Below, piece by piece: positions 1 through 8,516 of a stretch of DNA of 50,392 bases. The number at the start of each line of letters is the position of its first letter. The stretch's first letter is position 1. The notes under the pieces were generated by a model, which saw only the letters and a program-made list of their open reading frames with translations, ran no database searches and was not told the origin of the DNA. Location of the stretch: NCBI GenBank assembly GCA_964636205.1, contig CAZWPF010000007.1, positions 1 to 50,392 on the forward strand. Reading direction: 5' to 3'. The DNA comes from JBEBVQ01 sp964636205 (GTDB taxonomy: Bacteria > Bacteroidota > Bacteroidia > Chitinophagales > Chitinophagaceae). The translations under genes and the position numbers were made by a program.

Positions 1-2924
1 CCCTCTCCGTTTTTATTGCCATCCGAAGGCTGATTTCCACGAGCCCCTTTCATCTGCTCCATAGCGTTGCCCAATTGTTTTTGGCCGGTGATAATGTCTT
101 TTAACTGTTGTGCCGCGCCGGGCTTCGGATTGGAACCGCCCGGACTACTACACATCCCGCTTCCTCCTTGTTGCTGAGCGCCCATCTGCATCTGCATGAG
201 ATTGGAAAGCATCTCATTGAGCATTAAAGCCAGATTGTTAGTATGGGTCATCACATATTGCTGACGTGTCAACGCCTCATTAATTCGTCGCTGTTCCAAC
301 GCGTTATTGGCATACTGCATATTCTTCTCGAGTTCTGCAGTCTCCTTATTAATAGTAGTTGACAATTTGAACAGTCGTTTGCTCAGAACAAACAAGCTGT
401 CGCGGATCATTTGCGATTGACGGTGAAGTTGTTTTTGAACTTTTTGGTTTTCCAAATAAGCTGGTTGGGTAGGGGATGTTTGACGGACGGTTCCCATCAG
501 TTCCTCCTGCGTAAATGAAAGGCGCATGAGATTGGTTAGAATCTGGCGCACAGCTTTGATATCCATTTCGATCTGTTGCAAATCCATCCCCGCTGCTTTC
601 TGGCGCATCATCGCAGCCATCTCTTCCATGTTCTTGGCGGCTTTGTCTTGAGCCGGTGTAGATTTTGCTTTTTGCTCTTGTTGCAGTGCTTCCTTGCTTT
701 TTTGCATCTCCTGTTTAGTCTCCTGTCCTAATTCTTTAACGGGATCCATGTTTTGGGGCTGCTCCATTTGTTCATTCAGCTGCTGCAGTTCTTTCATGTC
801 CTTGTCCAGCAATTCATCCAATTGCTTCTCCAATTTTTCCTGAGATTCTGAAAGTGATTTGGTATCGGATTTGGACTTCTCGGTTTGGTCCTTGAGTTTG
901 TTTTGATCCGCCGCTATTTGATCCGCTTTGTTAGCGGCATCTTCCAGTCGCATCTGCATTTCCAACTGCTTCATCAATTCCTGAATCCTTTGCATATCGC
1001 GGTTGAACAAGCGGTTTTCCTGCTCCAATTGTTGCATGGTACGAAAGGCCTGATCTTTATTCAATCGTTGCATCAGCTCTTCCAGCTTTTTCATTTGTTC
1101 GGCAAGCTCCTTATCAATAAGGTTTTCCATTTGTTCTTTTAAAGCCTGCTGCTTTTCCTTCAGATCTTCGCTAAATTGCTTTTGCAAGGTTTGTTGCATC
1201 TGCTCTTCGAAACGTTTTTTAACCTGTTCCATTTGTCGCTGCAAATCGGTTTGCTGCTGCATCAAATCGCGAATGAGTTGCTGTTGCTCCCAGCTGGTAC
1301 TTTTATCTTGGAGCATTCGCCGCTGCATTTCCTGATAATTCTGCTGCAATTGCCGGGCAGAGGACGAGCTGTTTTGGATGCCCTCAGTAATCTGTCTGGT
1401 TTGCGCTTCTATAACAGAATCGGCTTGTTCTGGAGCAAACATCCGATAGCTCATGGTTTCGCTTCGCGATGATTTTCGCCCGTTTACTGCATCATTGTCC
1501 CAAGCTTCGATAAAGTAATTCACCTTTTGACCCGGCTGCAGTTGCAGAGAAGCCAGATCGAAGTAAAACTTTATCGGACTCATCAGGCCGGGGGTATGAG
1601 GGATTTTAATGCTTTTCGATTGAATAGCTTGTCCGTTGTTTCCCGCAATCTCGTATTGAAACTTAATCTCACTGATTCCATAATCATCTCCTGCAGTGCC
1701 TGTTAATAGTATTTGATTTCCTGTGACCGTATCGCGGAATTCCTGGATTTGAATATCCGGATATAGATCGGGAATTGTGCGCAGGAAGTAGCTGAGGCTA
1801 TCAGTATATTGGTACTTGTTATTATGGAGCAATAAAGTGTAAGTAGTATCGTGTAAAATGCGCGCTTGGTAGCTAAACAAGGGAGCATTGCCCGCCAAAA
1901 GCATGGAAGCATCATCCCCGAAACGTATCGCCATGCGATCGGTATGTGCGGCCGAAAGTACCCATTGCACTTTAGTGCCGACAGGGATAGTCATGTCGCC
2001 CAGACTACCGCGTGTTTCATCAGGGATGCCCGTGTAATCAGGGTAGTCAAGATGAATCTTAAAGGACTGCAGCAATGGCTTTTGAATTACCAATAACTCA
2101 TATGCTGTCGACTGAAAACCGGCTGCAGAAAGTCTGAAGCTAATTGATTCGGTAAGATTCCGGAAAGTATACTGGAATTGGTGGGCAGCAGGACTGGTCA
2201 TTGAAAAATGTTGTCCATCCAAGATTAGCGACATCTCTGTCGGCAGCGCATCTCCTACTACATTTACTTTTAAGACAAAGTCTTCCCCCCTCAATGCTAA
2301 GAGGGGATCGTTAAGTACTACAAACTGGAATGGAGCCGGTTTTTCAAACACTTTGGTAGGTTGCAACAAACGTTCTGAAGCGTCCCTGAAAATGTTTGGA
2401 GCGGCCACTAAAATAAAGATTCCGGCCAATAGCACCGGTAGGAGATAGGGAATAAACTTCTTGTTCTTAGAAAGATCGATTGCTTGTGTGAAGGGGATTA
2501 TCGACAATTGACGCGCTTTCTGGTTAATACTGGCTTCTGCCAGCTCCATACTTGCATGGGGATCCACAGCTCCTTTTAATTGCAGAATGTTCAACAATTT
2601 ATCGCTGATCTCGGGAAAGTGCCTACCGATGATGATTGCCGCCTGTTCGTGCGATATTGTCTTCCCTAATCGCGCCATTCTGAGTCCGGGGATAATGACC
2701 AATATAATTAGTGCACTTAAGCCGGCAATTCCCAAGAAAGAGATCAGGAGTACCCGTAGCCAAACCGGCATATAAAGAAAATACTCTCCGACACTAATGG
2801 TGAGGACATACAATAGCAGGCAAATCAAAAGCAGGAGTGTGCCTCTTAATAGTTGATTTGCATAAAACTTCCGGATAAATCTATCCAGTTGCTCGATGAG
2901 TCTATCGTAATCGTTTGCTATCAT
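1..2924 (-). CDS. DUF4175 family membrane/coiled-coil protein (C-terminus beyond window)
   Basis: An uninterrupted minus-strand frame runs from an ATG at 2924 to the left edge (about 974 codons), so the C-terminus is missing. The N-terminus has two hydrophobic segments (about residues 26-44 and 57-78) and a third near 160-175. A beta-rich central part follows, then from about residue 480 a very long Gln/Glu/Lys/Met-rich region predicted as coiled coil. The last visible residues are Gly/Asn/Gln-rich. This is the layout of the Bacteroidota DUF4175 family, whose biochemical role is unknown; a membrane-anchored periplasmic or envelope role is inference. AGGAG lies immediately before the ATG. It is divergent from the catalase. 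Several antisense frames across it are shadows of its repetitive composition. Confidence 0.85.
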   Translation of the reverse strand, partial: MIANDYDRLIEQLDRFIRKFYANQLLRGTLLLLICLLLYVLTISVGEYFLYMPVWLRVLLISFLGIAGLSALIILVIIPGLRMARLGKTISHEQAAIIIGRHFPEISDKLLNILQLKGAVDPHASMELAEASINQKARQLSIIPFTQAIDLSKNKKFIPYLLPVLLAGIFILVAAPNIFRDASERLLQPTKVFEKPAPFQFVVLNDPLLALRGEDFVLKVNVVGDALPTEMSLILDGQHFSMTSPAAHQFQYTFRNLTESISFRLSAAGFQSTAYELLVIQKPLLQSFKIHLDYPDYTGIPDETRGSLGDMTIPVGTKVQWVLSAAHTDRMAIRFGDDASMLLAGNAPLFSYQARILHDTTYTLLLHNNKYQYTDSLSYFLRTIPDLYPDIQIQEFRDTVTGNQILLTGTAGDDYGISEIKFQYEIAGNNGQAIQSKSIKIPHTPGLMSPIKFYFDLASLQLQPGQKVNYFIEAWDNDAVNGRKSSRSETMSYRMFAPEQADSVIEAQTRQITEGIQNSSSSARQLQQNYQEMQRRMLQDKSTSWEQQQLIRDLMQQQTDLQRQMEQVKKRFEEQMQQTLQKQFSEDLKEKQQALKEQMENLIDKELAEQMKKLEELMQRLNKDQAFRTMQQLEQENRLFNRDMQRIQELMKQLEMQMRLEDAANKADQIAADQNKLKDQTEKSKSDTKSLSESQEKLEKQLDELLDKDMKELQQLNEQMEQPQNMDPVKELGQETKQEMQKSKEALQQEQKAKSTPAQDKAAKNMEEMAAMMRQKAAGMDLQQIEMDIKAVRQILTNLMRLSFTQEELMGTVRQTSPTQPAYLENQKVQKQLHRQSQMIRDSLFVLSKRLFKLSTTINKETAELEKNMQYANNALEQRRINEALTRQQYVMTHTNNLALMLNEMLSNLMQMQMGAQQQGGSGMCSSPGGSNPKPGAAQQLKDIITGQKQLGNAMEQMKGARGNQPSDGNKNGE

Positions 2925-3140
2925 CTCCTGCAAATTAATCAATAAACCCCAAGCAATCTAAACAGGAATTAAATACTAAATGTTAGCAATTTAAAACGAA
3001 CTTAGCCGTGGGTTTATTTTAAAATTATTTTTAAATTTATAGGCGCCAATGGGTTTGCAGTTGTTCTGTTGCGTTTGCGGTTCTGCATTGTTCTCCATCT
3101 GGTTTATAAAAAAAGTTTTCTAACAAAAAATCATAAGAAT

Positions 3141-4655
3141 ATGGAACAGGAAAAACCAAAACTTACGCGGCAGACAGGGGCGCCCGTACCCGACAATCAG
3201 AATGTCCAGACCGCCGGTCCACGCGGTCCGATGCTGATGCAGGATTTCTGGTTTTTGGAGAAGATGGCCAATTTCGACAGAGAGGTCATCCCCGAGCGGA
3301 GAATGCATGCCAAAGGCTCCGGGGCTTTTGGTACGTTTAGAGTTACCCATGATATTACGCAGTATACCCGCGCCGATATTTTTAGTGAAATAGGCAAGGA
3401 GACAGAGATGTTTGCCCGATTCTCTACCGTTGCCGGCGAAAGAGGAGCTGCTGATGCAGAGCGTGATATTCGGGGGTTTGCCTTAAAATTTTATACTAAT
3501 GAGGGCATCTGGGATTTGGTAGGTAATAACACCCCGGTATTCTTTTTCCGGGATCCCATGAAATTTCCGGATTTGAACCATGCGGTGAAGAGAGATCCGA
3601 AAACCAACCTCAGAAGTGCTAATAATAACTGGGATTTCTGGACCCTACTTCCGGAAGCCTTGCATCAGGTGACTATCGTGATGAGTGACCGCGGTATTCC
3701 ACGCGGGTATCGTCATATGCACGGATTTGGTAGTCATACCTACAGTTTTATCAACAAGGATAACGTCCGGTACTGGGTGAAATTTCATTTTAGAACCCAG
3801 CAGGGAATTGAAAATTTAACCGATGAGGAGGCTGCAGCACTCATCGGGCAGGATCGGGAATCTTCTCAAAGAGATCTGTTTGAAGCAATTGAACGCGGAG
3901 ACTTCCCTAAGTGGAAGATGTATGTTCAGATCATGACTGAGGAGCAGGCAAAGCACTATCGTTTCCACCCTTTTGACCTTACCAAGGTTTGGTCGAAAAA
4001 GGATTTTCCGCTGATTCCGGTGGGTGAGTTTGAGTTGGATAAGAATCCTGAAAATTATTTTCAGGATGTGGAACAGGCTGCGTTTAATCCGACGAATATC
4101 GTCCCCGGTATCGGATTTTCACCTGATAAAATGTTACAGGGACGACTGTTTTCATATGGGGATGCGCAACGCTATCGGCTGGGGGTCAACCATTACCAGA
4201 TTCCGGTAAACAAGCCGAAATGTCCTTACCATGCTTTCCACAGAGACGGGGCTATGCGGGTGGATGGAAATTATGGTGATGCCAAGCATTATAATCCTAA
4301 TAGTTACGGTGAATGGCAGGAGCAACCTCATACCAAGGAGCCTCCATTGGAGCTTGACGGGACAGCATACGCGCATAATTTCAGGGATGATGACGAGGAT
4401 TATTACACACAGCCCGGTGATCTGTTTCGGATTATCAAAGCTGATGGGAAGGCAGATTTATTATTTAAAAACACTGCTGCGCAAATAGGCGGCGCCGAAA
4501 AGTTCATACAGATCCGGCATATCCGTAATTGCTATAAAGCTGATCCCGAATATGGAGAAGGAGTGGCAACTGCGTTGGGTCTGACTATGGAAGAAGTCAA
4601 CAATTTCGATATGGCTCCCTATGATAGATGGGCGCCACGGCCAACCGCGGGTTAA
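3141..4655 (+). CDS. katA: Heme catalase (monofunctional, clade 3-like)
   Basis: Decomposes hydrogen peroxide to water and oxygen using heme. Translated from the ATG at 3141 it is 504 residues, typical of small-subunit catalases. The distal His is H56 (in RRMHAKGSGAFG), the distal Asn is N129 (GNNTPVFFFRDP), and the proximal heme ligand is Y339 (RLFSYGDAQRYR). The RRMH context is slightly unusual; VVH is commoner before the catalytic His. The frame is open upstream to 3069, but that extension is not part of the family and 3141 gives the conserved N-terminus. There is no signal peptide, so it is probably cytoplasmic. It is a single gene closed by a terminator at 4668-4698. No TAnnTTTG element is visible upstream; a stress-responsive promoter is possible but not seen. 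The symbol katA is by family; katE-type numbering in the source genome may differ. Confidence 0.95.
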   Translation: MEQEKPKLTRQTGAPVPDNQNVQTAGPRGPMLMQDFWFLEKMANFDREVIPERRMHAKGSGAFGTFRVTHDITQYTRADIFSEIGKETEMFARFSTVAGERGAADAERDIRGFALKFYTNEGIWDLVGNNTPVFFFRDPMKFPDLNHAVKRDPKTNLRSANNNWDFWTLLPEALHQVTIVMSDRGIPRGYRHMHGFGSHTYSFINKDNVRYWVKFHFRTQQGIENLTDEEAAALIGQDRESSQRDLFEAIERGDFPKWKMYVQIMTEEQAKHYRFHPFDLTKVWSKKDFPLIPVGEFELDKNPENYFQDVEQAAFNPTNIVPGIGFSPDKMLQGRLFSYGDAQRYRLGVNHYQIPVNKPKCPYHAFHRDGAMRVDGNYGDAKHYNPNSYGEWQEQPHTKEPPLELDGTAYAHNFRDDDEDYYTQPGDLFRIIKADGKADLLFKNTAAQIGGAEKFIQIRHIRNCYKADPEYGEGVATALGLTMEEVNNFDMAPYDRWAPRPTAG

Positions 4656-4667
4656 AGAAGAGGCAAG

Positions 4668-4698
4668 GGGGATGAATCAAAGATCATCCCCTTTTTTT
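4668..4698 (+). terminator. Rho-independent terminator of catalase
   Basis: The 8-bp stem GGGGATGA/TCATCCCC (4668-4675 with 4684-4691) has an 8-base loop and is followed directly by seven T residues. It lies 13 bases after the catalase stop codon. Confidence 0.9.
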
Positions 4699-4733
4699 GC
4701 TAATACACAGAGCTTTGCTTTAATCGGTTCCGA

Positions 4734-4770
4734 AAACGAATGGATAATAGATCGACTAGATTATCCGTTT
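4734..4770. repeat. Inverted repeat upstream of the MutS2-like gene
   Basis: GGATAAT (4742-4748) pairs with ATTATCC (4760-4766). The pairing extends through AAAC/GTTT (4734-4737 with 4767-4770) across a four-base bulge. No T-run follows. It could be a protein-binding site or an incidental hairpin; it lies about 80 bases before the promoter element at 4850. Confidence 0.35.
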
Positions 4771-4849
4771 CTATTTTGATGTTATTTATAGTTCAATGAA
4801 GGCTTGGGTAGAGTGTGAAATAGGGTTTTTCTGATCCTTAACTCTTGCC

Positions 4850-4858
4850 TACCTTTGC
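4850..4858 (+). promoter_or_regulatory. TAnnTTTG promoter element of the MutS2-like gene
   Basis: TACCTTTGC matches the Bacteroidota -7 consensus and lies 18 bases before the ATG at 4876. A TTG that would extend the reading frame (4855) lies inside this element, so it cannot be the start if the promoter is real. Confidence 0.65.
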
Positions 4859-4875
4859 TATTGAGTGGAGCAATA

Positions 4876-6981
4876 ATGATGCAATTATATCCGGCACATG
4901 CGGCAGAGGCACTGGAGTTTCATAAGATTCAACAATTACTTGCCGCGAAGTGTAGAACAGACACAGCAAGAAAATTTGTAGCGGAAATCCGGTTTCATAC
5001 CCGTATCGACTATGTGAAGAGGGTTTTGGAAGAAACACGGGAATATCATTCTATTCTGGGAAGTTCCGATTATTTTCCTAACGATTTTACACAGAACATC
5101 CAGCATGAGCTGCGGATATTGGCAGTTTCCGGAGGCGTATTGCAGGGTGAACAACTGCTTTATTTTTCAAGACTTGTTCATAATACTCGGGAAATACTCC
5201 GTTGGTTTAAGCGACATCAGGGTTTATACCCGGCTCTATGGGCAATTGCGGAGCATACTGAATATTTTCCTGAAATAGCCACGATTATCGACACGGTGGT
5301 CGACAATACCGGACAAGTAAAAGACGCTGCTTCTAAGACCTTGTTGCAGTTGAGAAACGAATTAGGTTCCAGACGACAGGAACTTAGGAAGATCTTTGAT
5401 CAGGTGCTGCGAAAATTGAATAAGCAGGGGTACCTCGCAGATATTTCGGAGGGTTTTTTGAATGGTCGACGCACCGTTGCTATACAGGCTGAACATAAGC
5501 GGGTAGTGAAGGGTATTTTGCATGGAGAGACAGATTCTCAGCGCATTGTTTTTATCGAACCCGAAGAGACCATTTTTTTGAACAATCAGATTGCCTCGCT
5601 CGAGCAATCGGAGCGAAAGGAGGTCCTGAGGATATTGGCCGAGACCACGGCTAAATTGTCTGAATGGCATCCGCAGTTGGAGCAATATTATTATTTAAGT
5701 GGCGCATTTGATTTTATACGTGCGCGGGCATTGCTGGCTGCCGATATGGATGGTAAAATGCCTTCACTCAGTCCTCACCCGGGAGTTCGACTGGTACAAG
5801 CGTATCACCCCCTGTTGTTATTGCAGCATCAAAAATCGGGAAAGCAGACGCTTCCATTAAAAGTGACCCTGGATCGGGAGCAAAGAATACTGATTATCAG
5901 CGGTCCCAATGCCGGCGGTAAGACGGTATCAATGAAGACGGTGGGATTATTGCAATTGATGGTGCAGGCAGGATTATTAGTACCTGTCAGTGAACAATCG
6001 GAATTTGGGATTTTTAAGCAACTCATGATCCATATTGGGGATACGCAATCAATCGAACATGAGCTGAGTACTTATAGCGCCCATCTGCGAGATATGAAGT
6101 ACTTCATGGAGTTCGCCAATGGAAAGACATTATTCTTCATAGATGAGCTGGGGAGTGGTTCAGATCCCGGATTGGGGGGAGCTTTTGCTGAGGCAATCGT
6201 GGAGCATCTAAGTGCTAAAAAGGCGTTTGGTGTAATTACTACGCACTATTTGAATCTGAAGGTAATGGCGGGGAAGGTGCCGGGCATTGTAAACGGAGCT
6301 ATGAGTTTTGATGAGGAGCAACTGGAGCCATTGTATCAGTTGGTCGTTGGTAAGCCGGGAAGTTCCTACACATTTGCCATTGCGCAGCGAACCGGTCTGC
6401 CGGAGCAAATTATCAATCGGGCGCGGAAATTGGCCGATGGCCGACATTTTCAACTGGATCGATTGTTACATGAGACAGAGCAGCAATCTTTGAGATTAAC
6501 GTCAAAGGAGAAGCAAGCAGAGACATTGCTACGGGAGAATGAGAAATTGCGGAAGAAGTATGAGGTGTTGATTGACAAAGAGCGGGTGAAGCAGGAGCAG
6601 CAGACGATTAGACTGCAAAATCAGATAAAGCGCGAGGAGTTGGAATATCTCCGGGATATGGAGCGCAAATTCAGACAGATAATTAAGGATTGGAAGACTG
6701 CGGAGGATAAGCAGCAGGTGATTGCGGCTGCTGAAAAAGTATTGTTTAAGAAGAAGCAAATACAGGCGAATGCTGCTATGGCGAAGAAGGCCGACAAACA
6801 GTACCGTCTGGTAGGTCGCGAGCCGCAAGTGGGTGATTTGGTACGGCACAAGACCAACCACCAGGTAGGTCGACTTACAGAATTGAAGGATCGCCGGGCT
6901 GTGGTGTTGATAGGGAAGATGCCGTTTAGCGTACAAATCGACGAATGGATGGTAGTACAGAAAAAGGCGGAGGCCGATTAG
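4876..6981 (+). CDS. MutS2-like DNA-binding ATPase lacking a Smr domain
   Basis: MutS2-family proteins bind branched or recombination-intermediate DNA, or collided ribosomes, and hydrolyse ATP. The 701-residue product has the MutS core and clamp (about 1-320), Walker A GPNAGGKT (343-350), Walker B FFIDELGSGSDP (D423, E424) and the signature around STYSAHLRDM. A long charged coiled coil follows (about 530-620), then a small KOW/SH3-like tail. There is no mismatch-recognition domain, which separates it from MutS. The C-terminal Smr nuclease domain of typical MutS2 (near 780-800 residues) is absent: the frame ends at TAG 6979-6981 after the KOW-like part. The start is the first ATG after the promoter box (4876; 4879 is also possible). 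It is convergent with the lyase gene; the stop codons overlap by four bases. Confidence 0.88.
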   Translation: MMQLYPAHAAEALEFHKIQQLLAAKCRTDTARKFVAEIRFHTRIDYVKRVLEETREYHSILGSSDYFPNDFTQNIQHELRILAVSGGVLQGEQLLYFSRLVHNTREILRWFKRHQGLYPALWAIAEHTEYFPEIATIIDTVVDNTGQVKDAASKTLLQLRNELGSRRQELRKIFDQVLRKLNKQGYLADISEGFLNGRRTVAIQAEHKRVVKGILHGETDSQRIVFIEPEETIFLNNQIASLEQSERKEVLRILAETTAKLSEWHPQLEQYYYLSGAFDFIRARALLAADMDGKMPSLSPHPGVRLVQAYHPLLLLQHQKSGKQTLPLKVTLDREQRILIISGPNAGGKTVSMKTVGLLQLMVQAGLLVPVSEQSEFGIFKQLMIHIGDTQSIEHELSTYSAHLRDMKYFMEFANGKTLFFIDELGSGSDPGLGGAFAEAIVEHLSAKKAFGVITTHYLNLKVMAGKVPGIVNGAMSFDEEQLEPLYQLVVGKPGSSYTFAIAQRTGLPEQIINRARKLADGRHFQLDRLLHETEQQSLRLTSKEKQAETLLRENEKLRKKYEVLIDKERVKQEQQTIRLQNQIKREELEYLRDMERKFRQIIKDWKTAEDKQQVIAAAEKVLFKKKQIQANAAMAKKADKQYRLVGREPQVGDLVRHKTNHQVGRLTELKDRRAVVLIGKMPFSVQIDEWMVVQKKAEAD

Positions 6982-7844
6982 AGACTATTGATAAAGAGGC
7001 TGCTTGCTTTTGCTATGGCGTCTTGCAGGCTGCTGTTTTGGATTTGGAGCGGGATGTTTTTGTTCTGTGCCCAGCTAATTAGTTTTTCGGTAGCGATATT
7101 TCCTATTAAATCGTCCTTTGCCATGGGGCAACCGCCGATACCGTTCATGGCACTGTCGAATCTGCGGCAACCACTGTTCCAGGCCGCGTTGATTTTTTCT
7201 TCCCAGTTATGTGGTGCGGAGTGGAAATGAGCACCAAAACTGATATCGGTAAATTCAGGGATCAGATTGTTGAAAATGTAGGAGATAGATTCCGGTTGCG
7301 CAACACCAACGGTATCTGCCAGTGCGATGGTCCTAATGCCTAACTGATGAAGCTGATGTACCCATTTTATAGCAGTTTCTGCGTCCCAAGGGTCGCCGTA
7401 GGGATTCCCAAATCCCATCGAGATATAGACTAACAGTTGTTTATTATGTTTATTGCAAAGATTTTGGATCGCTTCCACCTCTGTGAGCGATTGGGTGATA
7501 GTTTTGTTGGTATTCCTTAGTTGAAAAGTTTCAGAAATGGAGAAAGGGAAGCCAAGGTATTTGATTTCGTCGAAAGCAACAGCGTCTTCGGCTCCTCTTA
7601 AATTGGCGATTATAGCGAGGAGGCTGGTCTCGGTATTGTCAAGATCGAGCAGTTTAATGACCTCCTTTGTATCAGCCATTTGCGGTATGGCTTTAGGAGA
7701 GACAAATGAGCCGAAATCGAGGATATCGAACCCGACACGGAGGAGGGTATTCAGATAATCGGCCTTTATTTCGGTAGGAATCCATTGTTTCCATCCCTGC
7801 ATTGCATCGCGGGGGCATTCTACCAGAGTTATTTGATCTTGCAT
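6978..7844 (-). CDS. mvaB: Hydroxymethylglutaryl-CoA lyase-like enzyme
   Basis: The family (HMGL-like TIM barrel) cleaves 3-hydroxy-3-methylglutaryl-CoA to acetyl-CoA and acetoacetate in leucine breakdown. Visible motifs are the N-terminal ECPRDAMQGW (catalytic Arg-Asp), the metal-binding HFH in GAHFHSAP, and the cysteine signature GIGGCPMAKDDL (C239). The 288-residue length fits. The active-site neighbourhood is diverged: the usual GPRDGLQ is CPRDAMQ, and the Asp after the metal-binding HxH is Ser. The reaction could therefore be a related aldol-type cleavage. The gene stands alone, is convergent with the MutS2-like gene and divergent from a lipoprotein. A TAnnTTTG box (7873-7866) lies 21 bases before the ATG. 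Confidence 0.8.
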   Translation of the reverse strand: MQDQITLVECPRDAMQGWKQWIPTEIKADYLNTLLRVGFDILDFGSFVSPKAIPQMADTKEVIKLLDLDNTETSLLAIIANLRGAEDAVAFDEIKYLGFPFSISETFQLRNTNKTITQSLTEVEAIQNLCNKHNKQLLVYISMGFGNPYGDPWDAETAIKWVHQLHQLGIRTIALADTVGVAQPESISYIFNNLIPEFTDISFGAHFHSAPHNWEEKINAAWNSGCRRFDSAMNGIGGCPMAKDDLIGNIATEKLISWAQNKNIPLQIQNSSLQDAIAKASSLFINSL

Positions 7845-7865
7845 TCCTTTCCTTTATTCTATTAA

Positions 7866-7902
7866 CAAAGATAACCACCTCCGACCAACTTTGTTATCTT
7901 TG
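7866..7902. promoter_or_regulatory. Divergent promoter with perfectly inverted TATCTTTG boxes
   Basis: CAAAGATAAC (7866-7875) and GTTATCTTTG (7893-7902) are a perfect 10-bp inverted repeat with a 17-base centre. Each arm carries a TATCTTTG -7 element pointing outward: minus strand toward the lyase (ATG at 7844) and plus strand toward the lipoprotein (ATG at 7936). No well-spaced -33 TTTG is obvious for either. The symmetry also fits a regulator-binding dyad. Confidence 0.6.
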
Positions 7903-7935
7903 ATAACTACAGGTTATGGTTAAAGAATTCAGAAA

Positions 7936-8379
7936 ATGAAATCATTGTTTATACTCGTTTTGATTGCTGTATTTGCTTTAAATATGGTGAGTTCTTGTTA
8001 TTCCGGTCGGAAATCCCTCGCTTCTACTGAAGTGGCTTCTTCTGCGGGCGAAAATCAGGTTAAATTGTCACCCTTTGCGAAGCAACTGGTTCGTGATTTG
8101 GAGCAAGAATCGTTAGGTCAGACTCCCTTCGCGCCTTCAGGCTTGTTTCAGGATAAATATCCTTTGGAGGAGCTGGACGGTGTCTATTATCTTAGAGCAA
8201 CCATAAAGGTGGGGCCGGATTTTAATCAGCTTGATGCAGAGCAGCTGGGGGTGAGGTTCAATCCTCCTGCAGGCAACATTATCACCTTGATGTTTCCGGT
8301 AAATCGGTTACCCGAGTTGATAAAGCTGAAGGGAATAGAGTATTTCGATTACTATCCCGGTGGGGCTCCTACTGAATAA
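7936..8379 (+). CDS. Small lipoprotein resembling a stand-alone subtilase propeptide domain
   Basis: The 147-residue protein has a lipoprotein signal peptide with lipobox VSSC (Cys21). A Ser/Ala-rich linker follows, then a domain (about 90-140) with the pattern LGVRFNPPAGNIITLMFPV and a closing LKGIEYFDY. That pattern resembles the N-terminal pro-domain of bacterial S8 (subtilisin-like) peptidases, in which a similar domain precedes the protease; here no protease follows. A chaperone or inhibitor-like role is inference only. It is monocistronic, with a TATCTTTG promoter at 7895-7902 and a terminator at 8445-8478. Confidence 0.7.
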   Translation: MKSLFILVLIAVFALNMVSSCYSGRKSLASTEVASSAGENQVKLSPFAKQLVRDLEQESLGQTPFAPSGLFQDKYPLEELDGVYYLRATIKVGPDFNQLDAEQLGVRFNPPAGNIITLMFPVNRLPELIKLKGIEYFDYYPGGAPTE

Positions 8380-8444
8380 GTAGAAATTTTAGGTTTTGCA
8401 ATTGTAGTTGGGACGGTAATTGATTCGAACAGATTTTTGTAAAC

Positions 8445-8478
8445 AAAAATCCCCGACAAAGATTGATCGGGGATTTTT
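8445..8478. terminator. Bidirectional terminator between the lipoprotein gene and pckA
   Basis: The 12-bp stem AAAAATCCCCGA/TCGGGGATTTTT (8445-8456 with 8467-8478) has A and T runs on both sides, so it can work in either direction for these convergent genes. A second short hairpin, GGGCT/AGCCC (8483-8487 with 8494-8498), lies closer to the pckA stop. Confidence 0.88.
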
Positions 8479-8516
8479 TATTGGGCTTTTTTGAGCCCGG
8501 GTAATAACTATCAGGA

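Noticed and set aside
885..2096. Several plus-strand reading frames of 70-98 codons
   Set aside because: They lie antisense to the continuous DUF4175 frame. Their Leu/Phe-rich products come from the Gln/Lys-rich coding strand read backwards.
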